From Brenneria rubrifaciens (lineage in GTDB: Bacteria; Pseudomonadota; Gammaproteobacteria; Enterobacterales; Enterobacteriaceae): a stretch of 64,000 nt of DNA. The stretch spans positions 868,001-932,000 of the forward strand of contig NZ_CP034035.1 of NCBI RefSeq assembly GCF_005484945.1, given 5' to 3'. Positions 44,201-54,729 of the stretch are shown here, one piece after another (position 1 is the stretch's first letter; each line of letters begins with the position of its first letter). The notes under the pieces are model-generated. The model saw only the letters and a list, made by a program, of their open reading frames with translations. It ran no database searches and was not told the origin of the DNA. Made by a program: the position numbers and the translations under genes.

Positions 44201-46648
44201 TCACGCCGCCGCCGTTTTCTTCTGTGGTGCCAGTGCTGACTGCGGCTTTCCTGCCGCCAGCGCATCCGCGGCAAAATCGTCAACGTTAATCGAACGCAGA
44301 CGGCTGGCTTCGGCTTTGATCAGGGTGTTGGCTTCCTCGGTGGTGATATTCCCCTCCGCCAATGCCTGTTCCGCCAACCGATCCAATCGCATAAACGGCA
44401 GGTGCGTGCCGCTGGCTTTTGATAAATGCTGGTGGATGGGCTCCGCCGCGATAATATCCCTCAGCGCTTCTTCCAACAGACCAACCGGGTTATGTTCGCT
44501 GGCGACCAGATATTGCCCGCGTCCCAGACGGCTGCGCGTGGCCGATGGGGTTTGCAGCAGTTTCGCCACTTCATGGTCCAGACGATCTGAGGGTGGATCG
44601 CTATGGCGGCCCAACGGGAAGAGAATAAACCTCAGCAGGGCCGCGACCACGCGGTTCGGAAAGTTGCGCAACAAGTCGGCTATCGCTTGCCCGGCCTGAT
44701 GGAGACTGTTTTGCACTCCCCAGTGAACCAGCGGCAGATCGGCTTTCTGACGGCCTTCCTCGTCGTAGCGTTTCAGCGTCGCGGAGGCCAGATAAAGCTG
44801 GCTGAGAACATCGCCCAAGCGTGCCGAGATGCGCTCCCGGCGCTTCAGGCCGCCACCCAGCATGACCATGGAAATATCCGCCAGCAGCGCCAGATTCGCG
44901 CTCAGCCGATTCAGACGCTGATAATAATGACGCGTTTGGTCACTGACCGGCGCATGACTCAGGCGGCCGCCGGTCAGCCCCAGCCACAGGCTGCGAATGG
45001 TATTGCTGCCAACATGCCCGATGTGCCCGAACAGCGCGCGGTCAAAGCGTGGCATATCTTTATCTCGCGCCGCCGCCATCTCGTCCAGCACATACGGGTG
45101 GCAGCGGATCGCGCCCTGGCCGAATATAATCATACTGCGGGTCAGAATGTTCGCGCCTTCCACGGTAATGGCAATGGGCGAACCCTGATAACTGCGGGCG
45201 AGGAAGTTGGCGGGGCCGAGGCAAATCCCTTTTCCGCCGGCAATGTCCATCGCATCCATCACGGATCGCTGACCACGGTGGGTACAGTGATATTTTACAA
45301 TCGCGGACAGCACCGCAGGTTTCTCACCCTGCATAATGCCGCTGGTAATCAGCGTAGACGCGGCGTCCATGACATAGGCGTTACCGGCTATACGCGCCAG
45401 CGGCTCTTCAATCCCCTCCATTTTACCGATGGAGACTTTGAACTGGCGGCGTAAATAGGCATACGCGCCGATACCGAGCGCGATCGATTTCAGGCTGCCG
45501 GTGGCGTTGGCGGGCAGCGTAATGCCGCGCCCGACGGACAGGCATTCCATCAGCATCCGCCAACCCTGTCCGGCCATGCCCGGACCACCGATGATGTAAT
45601 CCAGCGGAACGAAAACATTTTCACCCTGCGTCGGTCCATTCTGGAAAGGAATGTTCAACGGGAAATGACGGCGTCCAATCTGCACCCCATCGGTATCCGT
45701 GGGGATCAGCGCACAGGTTATGCCCACATCTTCGGTCTCACCCAGCAGATGATCCGGGTCATAGAGTTTAAAAGCCAGACCGAGGACAGTGGCGATCGGC
45801 GCCAGCGTGATGTAGCGTTTATTCCAGGTCAGGCGCATGCCCAGCAACTGTTCACCCTGCCAATTGCCATAACACACCACGCCGCTATCCGGGATAGACC
45901 CGGCATCGGAACCGGCTTCGGGGCTGGTTAATGCAAAGCAGGGGATCTCCTCACCGCGGGCCAGACGTGGCAAATAGCGATCTTTTTGTTCGTCGGTGCC
46001 GTAGTGTTGCAGCAGTTCACCGGGGCCGAGCGAGTTCGGCACGCCGACGGTAATCGACAAAATACTGGAAACGCCTGCCAGTTTTTGCAGCACCTGTGCC
46101 TGCGCGTAGGCTGAGAACGCCAGGCCGTCGTACTGCTTTTTGATGATCATGGCGAAGAAGCGGTGCTGCTTGAGAAATGCCCACAGTTGCGGCGGCAGAT
46201 CGGCGCGTTCATGGGTGATCTCGAAGTCATTCGCCATACGGCAGGCTTCTTCCACCGGGCCGTCAAGAAATGCCTGTTCTTCGGGGGACAGGCGTGGTTG
46301 CGGGTAGCCGTGCAGTTTTTTCCAGACGGGCGCGCCGCGGAAAAGATCGCCTTCCCACCAGGTGGTTCCTGCGTCAATGGCTTCTTTTTCCGTACTGGAC
46401 ATCGGTGGCATGACTTTCTTAAACAGGCGCAGAGCGGACGTGGAAAAAAGCCGACGACGAATCGATAATACGTTAAACGGTATCAGCGCAATCACCAGCG
46501 GGAGCAGCAACCAGACTGGCCACAACAGCATGGCGGACATGGCGGCAAAGTAGGCAACAAGCATCGCGCTGCTAACCGTCAGGTTGATACGGTGATAGAA
46601 CATGGCACCGATAATAATCAGCAAGAGAAAAATACTGACAGCAACCAT
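44201..46648 (-). CDS. fadE: Acyl-CoA dehydrogenase FadE
   Basis: An 815-residue flavoenzyme (E. coli FadE 814 aa) that catalyses the first step of fatty acid beta-oxidation. Two hydrophobic segments at residues 1-60 suggest membrane attachment. The FAD/acyl-CoA domain follows, with [18 protein letters not shown] and the helical C-terminal half with [16 protein letters not shown] 46648 ([10 protein letters not shown]) follows GGGAGAC and resembles the E. coli start; an ATG 19 codons upstream would add a basic stretch. Confidence 0.96.
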   Translation of the reverse strand: MVAVSIFLLLIIIGAMFYHRINLTVSSAMLVAYFAAMSAMLLWPVWLLLPLVIALIPFNVLSIRRRLFSTSALRLFKKVMPPMSSTEKEAIDAGTTWWEGDLFRGAPVWKKLHGYPQPRLSPEEQAFLDGPVEEACRMANDFEITHERADLPPQLWAFLKQHRFFAMIIKKQYDGLAFSAYAQAQVLQKLAGVSSILSITVGVPNSLGPGELLQHYGTDEQKDRYLPRLARGEEIPCFALTSPEAGSDAGSIPDSGVVCYGNWQGEQLLGMRLTWNKRYITLAPIATVLGLAFKLYDPDHLLGETEDVGITCALIPTDTDGVQIGRRHFPLNIPFQNGPTQGENVFVPLDYIIGGPGMAGQGWRMLMECLSVGRGITLPANATGSLKSIALGIGAYAYLRRQFKVSIGKMEGIEEPLARIAGNAYVMDAASTLITSGIMQGEKPAVLSAIVKYHCTHRGQRSVMDAMDIAGGKGICLGPANFLARSYQGSPIAITVEGANILTRSMIIFGQGAIRCHPYVLDEMAAARDKDMPRFDRALFGHIGHVGSNTIRSLWLGLTGGRLSHAPVSDQTRHYYQRLNRLSANLALLADISMVMLGGGLKRRERISARLGDVLSQLYLASATLKRYDEEGRQKADLPLVHWGVQNSLHQAGQAIADLLRNFPNRVVAALLRFILFPLGRHSDPPSDRLDHEVAKLLQTPSATRSRLGRGQYLVASEHNPVGLLEEALRDIIAAEPIHQHLSKASGTHLPFMRLDRLAEQALAEGNITTEEANTLIKAEASRLRSINVDDFAADALAAGKPQSALAPQKKTAAA

Positions 46649-46969
46649 AGTGCGTCTCCCGCGTTGGCGTCGACGTAACCCTTTTACCCGCGATTTGCTC
46701 AACATCTGAAGCGAACATAGCGGTTGATTGAATGATTGACTGAGATCTAAGAGGTCTGACCTGTTAATCTTTATTGGTTGTAATGCATTGGCTTGTTTTT
46801 ATCAATTTATTTACATCATAATTACAACTTAACTCACAAACTTGGCAGCCGTTCAAGGATTTCAGATTAGCGTCAGCGTCGTGTGATTGCGCGCTTCTCG
46901 CAGTTTCCACGATCCGTTACACTGCATGGCAGAACCGAATGACGCCACCGGAAACAATGAGAGGATTCC

Positions 46970-47551
46970 ATGTATCAGGACTTAATCCGTAATGAACTGA
47001 AAGAAGCGGCACTCACGCTGAATAACTTTTTGAGCGATAACGCGAATATTCAATCGATTCAAAAAGCGGCGGTATTGCTGGCCGACGCGTTTAAGGCGGG
47101 GGGAAAGGTCATTTCCTGCGGTAATGGCGGTTCACACTGTGATGCGATGCATTTTGCTGAAGAACTCACGGGCCGCTACCGGGAAAACCGCCGCGGCTAT
47201 CCGGCGATCGCCATTTCCGATCCCAGCCATCTTTCTTGTGTCAGCAACGATTTCGGCTATGATTTCGTATTCTCCCGTTATGTTGAATCGCTGGGGCGTG
47301 AAGGCGATGTGTTGTTGGGCATTTCCACATCCGGCAATTCCGGCAACATCATCAAAGCGATTGCCGCCGCGAAAGTTAAAGGCATGAAGGTGATTACGCT
47401 GACGGGAAAAGACGGCGGTAAAATGGCCGGAACTGCGGACATCGAAATTCGTGTTCCCCACTTCGGCTACGCGGATCGTATTCAGGAAATTCATATCAAG
47501 GCGATCCATATCATGATTCAGCTGATTGAAAAAGAGATGGCCGGCAAATAG
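46970..47551 (+). CDS. gmhA: Phosphoheptose isomerase GmhA
   Basis: A 193-residue SIS-domain enzyme that converts sedoheptulose 7-phosphate to D-glycero-D-manno-heptose 7-phosphate for LPS inner core. [22 protein letters not shown] carries the substrate and zinc residues; [15 protein letters not shown] is the phosphate loop. E. coli LpcA/GmhA is 192 aa. It is followed by yafJ after 37 bp. Confidence 0.97.
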   Translation: MYQDLIRNELKEAALTLNNFLSDNANIQSIQKAAVLLADAFKAGGKVISCGNGGSHCDAMHFAEELTGRYRENRRGYPAIAISDPSHLSCVSNDFGYDFVFSRYVESLGREGDVLLGISTSGNSGNIIKAIAAAKVKGMKVITLTGKDGGKMAGTADIEIRVPHFGYADRIQEIHIKAIHIMIQLIEKEMAGK

Positions 47552-47588
47552 GAAGAAGTGCGCGTGCCGAAGAGGTAGGAGAGTCAAG

Positions 47589-48356
47589 ATGTGTGAACTG
47601 CTTGGGATGAGCGCGAATGTACCAACGGATATCTGTTTCAGTTTTACCGGACTGATACAGCGTGGCGGCCGTACGGGGCCGCACCGGGACGGCTGGGGAA
47701 TCACCTTTTATGAAGGGAATGGCTGTCGTACCTTCAAAGATCCGCAGCCAAGCTACAATTCGCCGATTGCCCGGTTGGTGCAGGATTATCCCATCAAGTC
47801 TTGCGCGGTGGTATCGCACATCCGCCAGGCCAATCGCGGCGCGGTATCGCTGGAAAACACGCATCCCTTTACCCGTGAGTTGTGGGGCAGAAACTGGACG
47901 TTTGCCCACAACGGGCAATTGAAAGGTTATCACTCGTTAAAAACGGGGATGTTTCGGCCTGTCGGTCAAACCGACAGCGAGTTTGCCTTCTGCTGGCTGC
48001 TGCATCAATTGTCACAGCGCTACCCCCGTACGCCGGGAAACTGGCCGGCGGTGTTTCGCTATATCGCGAGACAGGCGGAGGTTTTGCGCAAGATGGGCGT
48101 GTTTAACATGCTGCTGTCGGATGGGCGCTTTGTGATGGGGTACTGCTCGACCCGGCTGCACTGGATCACCCGCCGCGCGCCGTTTGGCAAAGCGACGCTG
48201 TTGGATCAGGATGTGGAAATCGATTTTCAGCAACAAACGACGCCGAATGATGTCGTCACCGTGCTGGCAACACAGCCGCTGACTGGAAATGAAACCTGGC
48301 ACCAAATCATGCCAGGCGAGTTTGTCTTATTCCGCTTTGGTGAGCGCGTAATTTAA
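47589..48356 (+). CDS. yafJ: Class II glutamine amidotransferase YafJ
   Basis: A 255-residue GATase-II (Ntn) protein. Cys2 after MCELLGMSA would be the N-terminal nucleophile; HIRQANRG, HPFTRELWGRNWTFAHNG and DSEFAFCWLL are family hallmarks. ATG 47589 follows AGGAGAG and agrees with E. coli YafJ (255 aa). Substrate unknown. The last 30 bp overlap the 3' end of convergent yafK. Confidence 0.93.
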   Translation: MCELLGMSANVPTDICFSFTGLIQRGGRTGPHRDGWGITFYEGNGCRTFKDPQPSYNSPIARLVQDYPIKSCAVVSHIRQANRGAVSLENTHPFTRELWGRNWTFAHNGQLKGYHSLKTGMFRPVGQTDSEFAFCWLLHQLSQRYPRTPGNWPAVFRYIARQAEVLRKMGVFNMLLSDGRFVMGYCSTRLHWITRRAPFGKATLLDQDVEIDFQQQTTPNDVVTVLATQPLTGNETWHQIMPGEFVLFRFGERVI

Positions 48357-49049
48357 CATTGACTTGCGGGTCGTCAGCGGCGGGCTAACGACATACTGAC
48401 CGTTGAATACCGTGACTGATGGCGCCTGGTAGTGCTGGTTGAAATAGGCGTAACCCGGCTGCAATTGGCGCCAAAAGCGGTAATAGTTTGAATTGCGGTG
48501 GCGCTGCATGTTTTGTTCCGTCATGCGGAACGGATAAATCGCCACATCGATTTTCGTCTGCCCGTTGCGCAGCGCCTGTTCAGCAAAACGATAAATTTCA
48601 TCGATATAATTATTCGTCATGGCGTAGCAGCCGACGGACACGCATTCGCCGTGAATCATCAGATACCGGCCGGAATACCCTTGCGATTTGTCATATTCGT
48701 TAGGGAAACCGATGTTAATCGCCCGGTAATATTGGCTGTCCGGTTTAAGCTGATCAATATTCACCTGATAAAATCCTTCAGGGCTTTTTAAATCGCCTTC
48801 GGTGCGTTTTGGACCTAATCCGCCTGAATATTTACAAATGGGATAACGCTCTAATAAACGGTATCCACCGCTTATCTGAGCATAGAGTTCTAATACTCGC
48901 TCTTCCTTAAATATCTGAATATAGATCGGCGAGCCTAATAATTGCTGTTTTGATGCTTTTGCTATTGGCACGGGCGCACTGGCTGCGCTGGTAACCACAA
49001 TAGAAGGCAAAAAAAACCAGATCGCAAAAGACAACGCGATTTTTTGCAT
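48327..49049 (-). CDS. dpaA: YkuD-domain peptidoglycan--Lpp detaching enzyme YafK (DpaA)
   Basis: A 240-residue secreted protein with an N-terminal signal peptide (to about residue 25, SAASA). The YkuD motif is intact: MIHGECVSVGCYAM holds the catalytic His and Cys. In E. coli this homologue (YafK/LdtF/DpaA, 246 aa) cleaves the link between Braun lipoprotein and peptidoglycan rather than making it. The gene is convergent with yafJ and divergent from dinB. Confidence 0.92.
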   Translation of the reverse strand: MQKIALSFAIWFFLPSIVVTSAASAPVPIAKASKQQLLGSPIYIQIFKEERVLELYAQISGGYRLLERYPICKYSGGLGPKRTEGDLKSPEGFYQVNIDQLKPDSQYYRAINIGFPNEYDKSQGYSGRYLMIHGECVSVGCYAMTNNYIDEIYRFAEQALRNGQTKIDVAIYPFRMTEQNMQRHRNSNYYRFWRQLQPGYAYFNQHYQAPSVTVFNGQYVVSPPLTTRKSMLNYALTKAE

Positions 49050-49231
49050 TATGGGTCCTGATGAAATAAAAAACTGTATTACATACGGTTGAGTGGCGTC
49101 CCGTATTCCTTTGCCTTTAGGCGAATGAAAAACGGATTCACATTATCATCGCTTCCATTTTAATCAAGCCTGAACGCCATTTTTTAATAACGTTTATGCT
49201 AATTCTACAACTTGTCTGCCTTCTCAATTGA

Positions 49232-49247
49232 CTGTATGTTTATACAG
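49232..49247 (+). promoter_or_regulatory. LexA box (SOS operator) of dinB
   Basis: CTGTATGTTTATACAG has both CTGT and ACAG half-sites and differs from the ideal CTGTATATATATACAG at few central bases. It ends 17 bases before the dinB start. Confidence 0.92.
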
Positions 49248-49264
49248 ATAATTAAGGGGTGTAC

Positions 49265-50323
49265 ATGCGAAAAATCATTCATGTGGATATGGATTGCTTC
49301 TACGCAGCCATTGAGATGCGTGACAACCCGTGCCTGCGCGATATCCCGCTGGCGATTGGCGCCAGTGCCGATCGGCGCGGTGTGATCAGCACGGCGAATT
49401 ATCCTGCGCGGCGTTATGGTGTTCGCAGCGCCATGGCTACCGCCGCCGCGTTACGCCTTTGCCCCCATCTGACCTTGCTTCCCGGCAGAATGGAGGTCTA
49501 CAAGGCGGCGTCCCGCCAGATTCGTGAAATTTTTTCCCGTTATACCTCGCTTATTGAACCGCTTTCTCTGGATGAAGCTTATCTGGATGTCACCGATAGC
49601 CCCTATTGCAATGGTTCCGCGACGCTGATAGCAGAAGAAATTCGTCAGGCGATTTTCAGGGAACTGAATCTGACGGCATCGGCGGGGGTGGCCCCCATCA
49701 AATTTCTTGCCAAAGTCGCCTCCGAGATCAATAAACCCAATGGCCAATATGTGATCCCGCCCGACCGGGTAGATGCGTTTATTTCGCAGTTGCCGCTGGA
49801 GAAAATCCCCGGCGTGGGTAAAGTCACCGCAAAACGGCTGGAAGAAAAGGGGATGTTGACCTGTGCCGATGTGCGTCGCTATGAGCTGGCGGAACTGCTG
49901 AAAAGTTTCGGCAAATTCGGCCGTATTCTGTGGGAGCGTTGCCATGGCATTGATGAGCGGCCAGTCTCGCCCGACCGATTGCGCAAGTCGGTGGGCGTCG
50001 AGAAAACGCTGGTGCAGGATATTCATCACTGGCATGAGTGTGAAGGGCTGATCGAGCAGCTTTATCAGGAGCTTGAACAGCGTTTAAAGCGGGTTAAACC
50101 GGATCTGCTTATTGCCCGGCAGGGCGTGAAGCTGAAGTTTGATGATTTTCGGCAAACGACGCAGGAGCATGCGTGGCCGGTATTGAACAAGCAGGATCTC
50201 GTTACGCTGGCGCGGCAAACCTGGGAGGAGCGGCGCGCGGGGCGCGGCGTTCGGCTGGTGGGGTTGCACGTTACGCTGCTCGACCCGCAAATTGAACGGC
50301 AACTGGTGCTTAACTGGGAATAA
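49265..50323 (+). CDS. dinB: DNA polymerase IV
   Basis: A 352-residue Y-family translesion polymerase. Catalytic acidic residues lie in [12 protein letters not shown] (Asp8) and SLDEAYLDV (Asp103, Glu104). The steric-gate position after CF is Tyr in place of the E. coli Phe13-Phe pair. [15 protein letters not shown] is the helix-hairpin-helix. The C-terminus QLVLNWE replaces the E. coli beta-clamp tail QLVLGL. ATG 49265 follows AAGGGG; the GTG at 49259 is part of that site. SOS control is shown by the LexA box. Confidence 0.97.
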   Translation: MRKIIHVDMDCFYAAIEMRDNPCLRDIPLAIGASADRRGVISTANYPARRYGVRSAMATAAALRLCPHLTLLPGRMEVYKAASRQIREIFSRYTSLIEPLSLDEAYLDVTDSPYCNGSATLIAEEIRQAIFRELNLTASAGVAPIKFLAKVASEINKPNGQYVIPPDRVDAFISQLPLEKIPGVGKVTAKRLEEKGMLTCADVRRYELAELLKSFGKFGRILWERCHGIDERPVSPDRLRKSVGVEKTLVQDIHHWHECEGLIEQLYQELEQRLKRVKPDLLIARQGVKLKFDDFRQTTQEHAWPVLNKQDLVTLARQTWEERRAGRGVRLVGLHVTLLDPQIERQLVLNWE

Positions 50324-50343
50324 GCGGTGGCGCAAAATAAAGA

Positions 50344-50371
50344 AGGCGGCTTTTGCCGGCCGCCTCTGTTT
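50344..50371. terminator. Terminator between dinB and pepD
   Basis: AGGCGGC and GCCGCCT (50344-50350, 50359-50365) form a GC stem followed by CTGTTTTTCTT on the dinB side. It lies between convergent genes and may work for both. Confidence 0.8.
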
Positions 50372-50387
50372 TTCTTACTTCACGCGA

Positions 50388-51848
50388 TTAAGCGCGTTCA
50401 GGAATCGCTTTCAGCAGCGCGGTTAGCAGTTGCCAGTATTGACCGACGCTGGCGATATGGACTTGCTCATCGGGTGAGTGCGGGCCGGTAATGGTTGGCC
50501 CGATAGAAACCATATCCATATCTGGATACGGTTTCTTGAACAGGCCGCATTCCAGTCCGGCGTGGATCACCATAATGCTTGGCGTCTTGCCGAACAGCTT
50601 CTGGTAAGTTTCGCGCACCAGTTGCATAACCTGTGAGCTTGCATCCGGTTGCCAGCCTGGGTAGCCGCCTTTCGGCGTGGTATGCGCACCTGCCAGTTGT
50701 CCCAACGCGGTAAGCATACTTACGACGTAGTCTTTGCCACTGTCGATCAGTGAACGAACCAGGCAGACAATTTTGGCTTCCTGCTCGTTCATGGTGACGA
50801 CGCCCAGGTTCAATGAGGTTTCCACCACGCCCTTCACCGTATCACTCATGCGGATCACGCCGTTCGGCGTCGAGTTCAGCAACGCCAGCAGACGATCGCG
50901 GCTGTCTTTGGTCAGTGCTTCTGCCTGAGCGTCAGAGGTTTCTACCCGTACGTTCAGGTTTTTCTCGACGGCCGACAGCTCATTATTCAGCGTGGATAGA
51001 TATTCCTGGCTTACGGTTTTCAACCGATCAACATTGGCCGCAGGCAACGCCAGCGTAGCAAAGGATTCGCGAGGAATGGCGTTACGCAGCGTACCGCCGT
51101 TCAGATCAAGAAGACGGAGATCCAGCTTGTCCGCCTGTTCAAACAGGAAACGGGCCAACAGTTTGTTGGCGTTACCCAGCCCAAGATGAATATCACAGCC
51201 AGAGTGACCGCCTTTCAGCCCTTTGATAGTCAGCTTCAGCGTCTGGTAACCCGCCGGCAGCGCTTCGCGCGCCAGCGGCAAACGGGTAATGAAGTCGATG
51301 CCGCCGGCACATCCCATGTAGACTTCGCCTTCTTCTTCCGAATCGGTGTTAATCAGGATTTCGCCTTGAAGCCAGTTTGGTTGCAAACCAAAAGCGCCAT
51401 CCATACCGGACTCCTCGGTCATGGTCAGCAGGACTTCCAGCGGGCCGTGTTTGACGCCGTTATCCGCCAGCACCGCCAGCGCCGACGCCATACCGATACC
51501 GTTGTCGGCGCCCAGCGTCGTACCACGGGCCTTCACCCACTCGCCATCAATGTACGGCTGGATCGGGTCTTTGGTGAAATCATGCACGGTGTCGTTATTC
51601 TTCTGCGGCACCATATCCAGATGAGCCTGTAGCACCACCGGTTTACGGTTTTCCATGCCTAACGTTGCCGCTTTGCGTAACAGGATATTGCCTACCCGAT
51701 CGCGTTCGGCATGAATGCCTTTTTCTTTCGCCCACTCAAGGATGTGCGACGCCAGCGCTTCTTCATGGTAAGACGGGTGGGGAATAGAACAGATCTTGGC
51801 GAAAATGTCCCACAGCGGTTGTGGGGAAAGTTGAGACAATTCAGACAC
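50388..51848 (-). CDS. pepD: Beta-Ala-His (Xaa-His) dipeptidase PepD
   Basis: A 486-residue cytosolic M20-family metallopeptidase (E. coli 485 aa) that hydrolyses Xaa-His dipeptides. Metal-binding stretches VLQAHLDMVPQ, LGADNGIGMA, TEESGMDGAFG and NTDSEEEGE are present; GGHSGCDIHLG belongs to the lid. It is transcribed divergently from gpt. Confidence 0.96.
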   Translation of the reverse strand: MSELSQLSPQPLWDIFAKICSIPHPSYHEEALASHILEWAKEKGIHAERDRVGNILLRKAATLGMENRKPVVLQAHLDMVPQKNNDTVHDFTKDPIQPYIDGEWVKARGTTLGADNGIGMASALAVLADNGVKHGPLEVLLTMTEESGMDGAFGLQPNWLQGEILINTDSEEEGEVYMGCAGGIDFITRLPLAREALPAGYQTLKLTIKGLKGGHSGCDIHLGLGNANKLLARFLFEQADKLDLRLLDLNGGTLRNAIPRESFATLALPAANVDRLKTVSQEYLSTLNNELSAVEKNLNVRVETSDAQAEALTKDSRDRLLALLNSTPNGVIRMSDTVKGVVETSLNLGVVTMNEQEAKIVCLVRSLIDSGKDYVVSMLTALGQLAGAHTTPKGGYPGWQPDASSQVMQLVRETYQKLFGKTPSIMVIHAGLECGLFKKPYPDMDMVSIGPTITGPHSPDEQVHIASVGQYWQLLTALLKAIPERA

Positions 51849-52220
51849 TCTTTGCGTCTCCTTTTCAGCAGGCCAGTCGGCGTCTTTTGCTCAGGCGCGA
51901 CAGGGAGAAAATTAATCACGGTCAGCCATCCGATATGGCAGTTGGAACAGAATATCACTTTCTCCCGCGAGCAGGGCAAATTGGCGTGAAAAACAAAATC
52001 AACTGCATTGGCCGCCTTCGACATCTCTTTTTCTTCGGCGATGGTTTTATACTGACTTATCACCCAATTTTGATTGGGACGGCGCCGGTCGCGTGGAAAC
52101 CCGGTTACGGGGCTGAGAAACACTGGTTTTTATGGCGTTGGATATCTATAATCTCGCGCAACCTTTTTCCCCTCAGACTCAAATTAAGCCAATTTCAATT
52201 CGGCTGGGATGATAGATATT
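51849..52220. other. pepD-gpt divergent intergenic region
   Basis: No gene is seen in 372 bp. TATAAT at 52147-52152 is a possible gpt -10 but no matching -35 stands out. The pepD promoter must lie in the first part. Confidence 0.4.
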
Positions 52221-52679
52221 ATGAGCGAAAAGTACGTCGTAACTTGGGATATGTTGCAAATCCAGGCTCGCAAACTGGCACAGCGTTTAGTGCCTGCCGA
52301 ACAATGGAAAGGCATCATTGCCGTTAGCCGCGGCGGATTGGTTCCCGCCGCTTTGCTGGCGCGTGAGCTGGGTATCCGCCATGTTGATACCGTTTGCATC
52401 TCCAGCTATGACCACGATAACCAGCGCGAAATGAAAGTGCTCAAGCGTGCGGAGGGAGAGGGTGACGGCTTTATCGTGGTTGACGATCTGGTTGATACCG
52501 GTGGTACGGCTAAAGCGATTCGCGACATGTATCCGAAAGCGCGTTTTGTCACCATTTTCGCCAAACCCGCTGGCAAACCGCTGGTTGACGACTATATCGT
52601 CGATATCCCGCAGGATACCTGGATTGAGCAGCCGTGGGACATGGGCGTGGTGTTTGTTCCGCCATTGTCCGGCCGTTAA
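52221..52679 (+). CDS. gpt: Xanthine-guanine phosphoribosyltransferase
   Basis: A 152-residue purine salvage enzyme, the same length as E. coli Gpt, converting xanthine and guanine (and weakly hypoxanthine) to nucleotides. The PRPP loop [17 protein letters not shown] is diagnostic; [17 protein letters not shown] is conserved upstream. Start at ATG 52221 ([12 protein letters not shown]) by homology; the in-frame ATG four codons earlier lacks support and no strong ribosome-binding site is seen for either. Confidence 0.97.
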   Translation: MSEKYVVTWDMLQIQARKLAQRLVPAEQWKGIIAVSRGGLVPAALLARELGIRHVDTVCISSYDHDNQREMKVLKRAEGEGDGFIVVDDLVDTGGTAKAIRDMYPKARFVTIFAKPAGKPLVDDYIVDIPQDTWIEQPWDMGVVFVPPLSGR

Positions 52680-52700
52680 CGTTATCTGGCCTCTATTCCT

Positions 52701-52729
52701 ATGCCCGGTTTGACCGGGCATTGTTGTTT
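52701..52729 (+). terminator. Terminator of gpt
   Basis: ATGCCCGGT and ACCGGGCAT pair around a three-base loop (52701-52721), followed by TGTTGTTT. Confidence 0.88.
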
Positions 52730-52919
52730 ATGGCGGGCGGCTGAACGTTGCGTTTACCTCGCGTGGATTAACGAGCCATTTATCTCCTCGCCGATTTGAT
52801 CTGAACGTGTGTTTCTGTGTTCTGCCGTTTGTCTTCAACATCATGAGTTCGTTACACTCTGGTTTTACGGCAATAGTCCGGTTGTCCGCTGACGGCGGTT
52901 TACATTAACGGAGGCTGCT

Positions 52920-54173
52920 TTGGCGAAAGCTAATCTGTCTGAAACCCTATTCAAACCATCCTTTAAACATGCGGAAACCTCCACGCTGGTAAAACGGACG
53001 CGTCATACCTCGGAAGCGCTGGGTGTGCACTACACGCTGGAAGGCGAGCATACCCGTAGCTGGTATCGCATGCTCAACCGGTTGATGTGGATCTGGCGGG
53101 GCGTTGATCCGTGGGATATCGAAGAGGTGCTGTCTCGTATCGCGGTGAGCAAAGCGGAAAGAAGCCGCGAACATTTACTGGATACCGTGATTGGTTACCG
53201 TAGCGGCAACTGGATTTATGAGTGGGTAAAGCAGGGCGCAAGCTGGCAGCAGCAGGCAATGGATGGCACAGACGACGCCCAAAACGGTCAGTGGTGGCTG
53301 AACGCCGCCAACCTCTACAGCATTGCCGCTTATCCTTATATTAAAGGTGATGAGCTGGCAGAGCAGGCACAGACGCTGGCTAACCGCGCTTACGAAGAAG
53401 CCGCGAAGTATCTACCCTATGAGTTGAAAGAGCTCTCTTTCCCGATTCAAGGCGGCGGTTCTTTAATCGGCTTCCTGCACTTACCTCAGTCGGGCAAAGC
53501 GCCTTTCCCGACGATCCTGATGTGCGGCAGTCTGGATGTGCTGCAAAGTGATTATTACCGCCTGTTCCGTGATTATCTGGCTCCCGCTGGTATGGCGATG
53601 TTGACCATCGATGTTCCGTCCGTCGGTTTTTCGTCTCGCTGGAAACTGGATCAGGATTCGAGCTTCCTGCATCAACAGGTATTGCGGGCGTTACCTGACG
53701 TGCCGTGGGTTGACCACTGTCGTGTCGGCGCATTTGGTTTCCGCTTTGGGGCCAATATCGCGGTACGGCTGGCGTATCTCGAATCCCAGCGTTTACGCGC
53801 TGTCGCCTGCCTGGGGCCGGTGGTTCATCACTTACTGTGCGATGCGCAGCGCCAGCAACAGGTGCCGGATATGTTTATGGATGTGTTGGCCAGCCGGTTG
53901 GGAATGCCATTTTCTACCGATATGGCACTGAAAATCGAACTGGGGCGTTATTCTCTTAAGACGCAAGGGTTGCTGGGGCGCCGCTGTCCTACGCCGATGC
54001 TTGCCGGCTACTGGGATAACGATTTGGTGAGCCCGAAAGAAGAGGCCAGCCTGATCGCCAATTCGTCCGCGCAGGGGAAACTGTTGCCCGTTAATTTCTC
54101 GCCGGTTTATCAAAATTTCCATCGCGCATTGCAGCAAATCAGCGGTTGGTTAGGGGATAAACTCAACCAGTGA
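52920..54173 (+). CDS. frsA: Esterase/fermentation-respiration switch protein FrsA
   Basis: A 417-residue alpha/beta-hydrolase (E. coli YafA/FrsA 414 aa) reported to bind the PTS protein IIA-Glc and to have esterase activity. [34 protein letters not shown] and [17 protein letters not shown] are conserved. Translation appears to begin with TTG 52920 (then [12 protein letters not shown]), four bases after a perfect GGAGG; no ATG exists near the conserved N-terminus. The unusual start may keep expression low. Confidence 0.92.
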   Translation: MAKANLSETLFKPSFKHAETSTLVKRTRHTSEALGVHYTLEGEHTRSWYRMLNRLMWIWRGVDPWDIEEVLSRIAVSKAERSREHLLDTVIGYRSGNWIYEWVKQGASWQQQAMDGTDDAQNGQWWLNAANLYSIAAYPYIKGDELAEQAQTLANRAYEEAAKYLPYELKELSFPIQGGGSLIGFLHLPQSGKAPFPTILMCGSLDVLQSDYYRLFRDYLAPAGMAMLTIDVPSVGFSSRWKLDQDSSFLHQQVLRALPDVPWVDHCRVGAFGFRFGANIAVRLAYLESQRLRAVACLGPVVHHLLCDAQRQQQVPDMFMDVLASRLGMPFSTDMALKIELGRYSLKTQGLLGRRCPTPMLAGYWDNDLVSPKEEASLIANSSAQGKLLPVNFSPVYQNFHRALQQISGWLGDKLNQ

Positions 54174-54228
54174 ATTGATAAATCGCCATTCTCTGCTAAA
54201 AAGAATGTTCAACCTAAGGAGATTGCCG

Positions 54229-54603
54229 ATGATGTTACCGAGTGGACACCCAAAGAGCAGGCTCATAAAAAGCTTTATATCGCTGGGGCCGTATTTGCGT
54301 GAAGCACAGTGCGAAGGCGAACGCTTTTTCTTCGATTGTCTGGCCGTATGCGTCAACGTCAAACCCGCGCCTGAGAAACGGGAGTTCTGGGGTTGGTGGT
54401 TAACGCTGAAAGATCAGGGAAATACCTTTACTTATGACTACCATTTTGGTCTGTACGATAAAAGCGGCAACTGGCGCGAAGAGAAAATTGAAGATAAGGA
54501 CGTGATCGCTCAGCTTGAAAACGCCAGACAAGCATTCCATGTGCGTCTGGAAAAAATGCTGCAATCGCTGGAACCCGCCTGTGCATTAGTCGCTCGACCG
54601 TGA
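54229..54603 (+). CDS. crl: Sigma-S assembly factor Crl
   Basis: A 124-residue activator that promotes sigma-S binding to core RNA polymerase. The conserved start [14 protein letters not shown] and the core [26 protein letters not shown] match E. coli Crl. ATG 54229 lies seven bases after AAGGAG; ATG 54232 is the alternative and matches the E. coli start better. The C-terminal part is shorter and more divergent. Confidence 0.94.
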   Translation: MMLPSGHPKSRLIKSFISLGPYLREAQCEGERFFFDCLAVCVNVKPAPEKREFWGWWLTLKDQGNTFTYDYHFGLYDKSGNWREEKIEDKDVIAQLENARQAFHVRLEKMLQSLEPACALVARP

Positions 54604-54640
54604 TGCTTCCCCTTTGTTCCCCCATTTATTCGCAGGTTTT

Positions 54641-54666
54641 CGCGTTAAGCCTGTTGGCATAACGCG
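54641..54666. other. Hairpin in the crl-proB gap
   Basis: CGCGTTA-GCC and GGC-TAACGCG form a 10-pair stem with an A-A mismatch and a four-base loop, 64 bases before proB. It may end crl transcription, although no T tract follows directly, or act in the proB leader. Confidence 0.4.
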
Positions 54667-54729
54667 TCTGTCCTGTTACAACGTTTTCCTGATTTGTCTT
54701 TTTTTATGACTTCTAACGGCAGAAAAATT

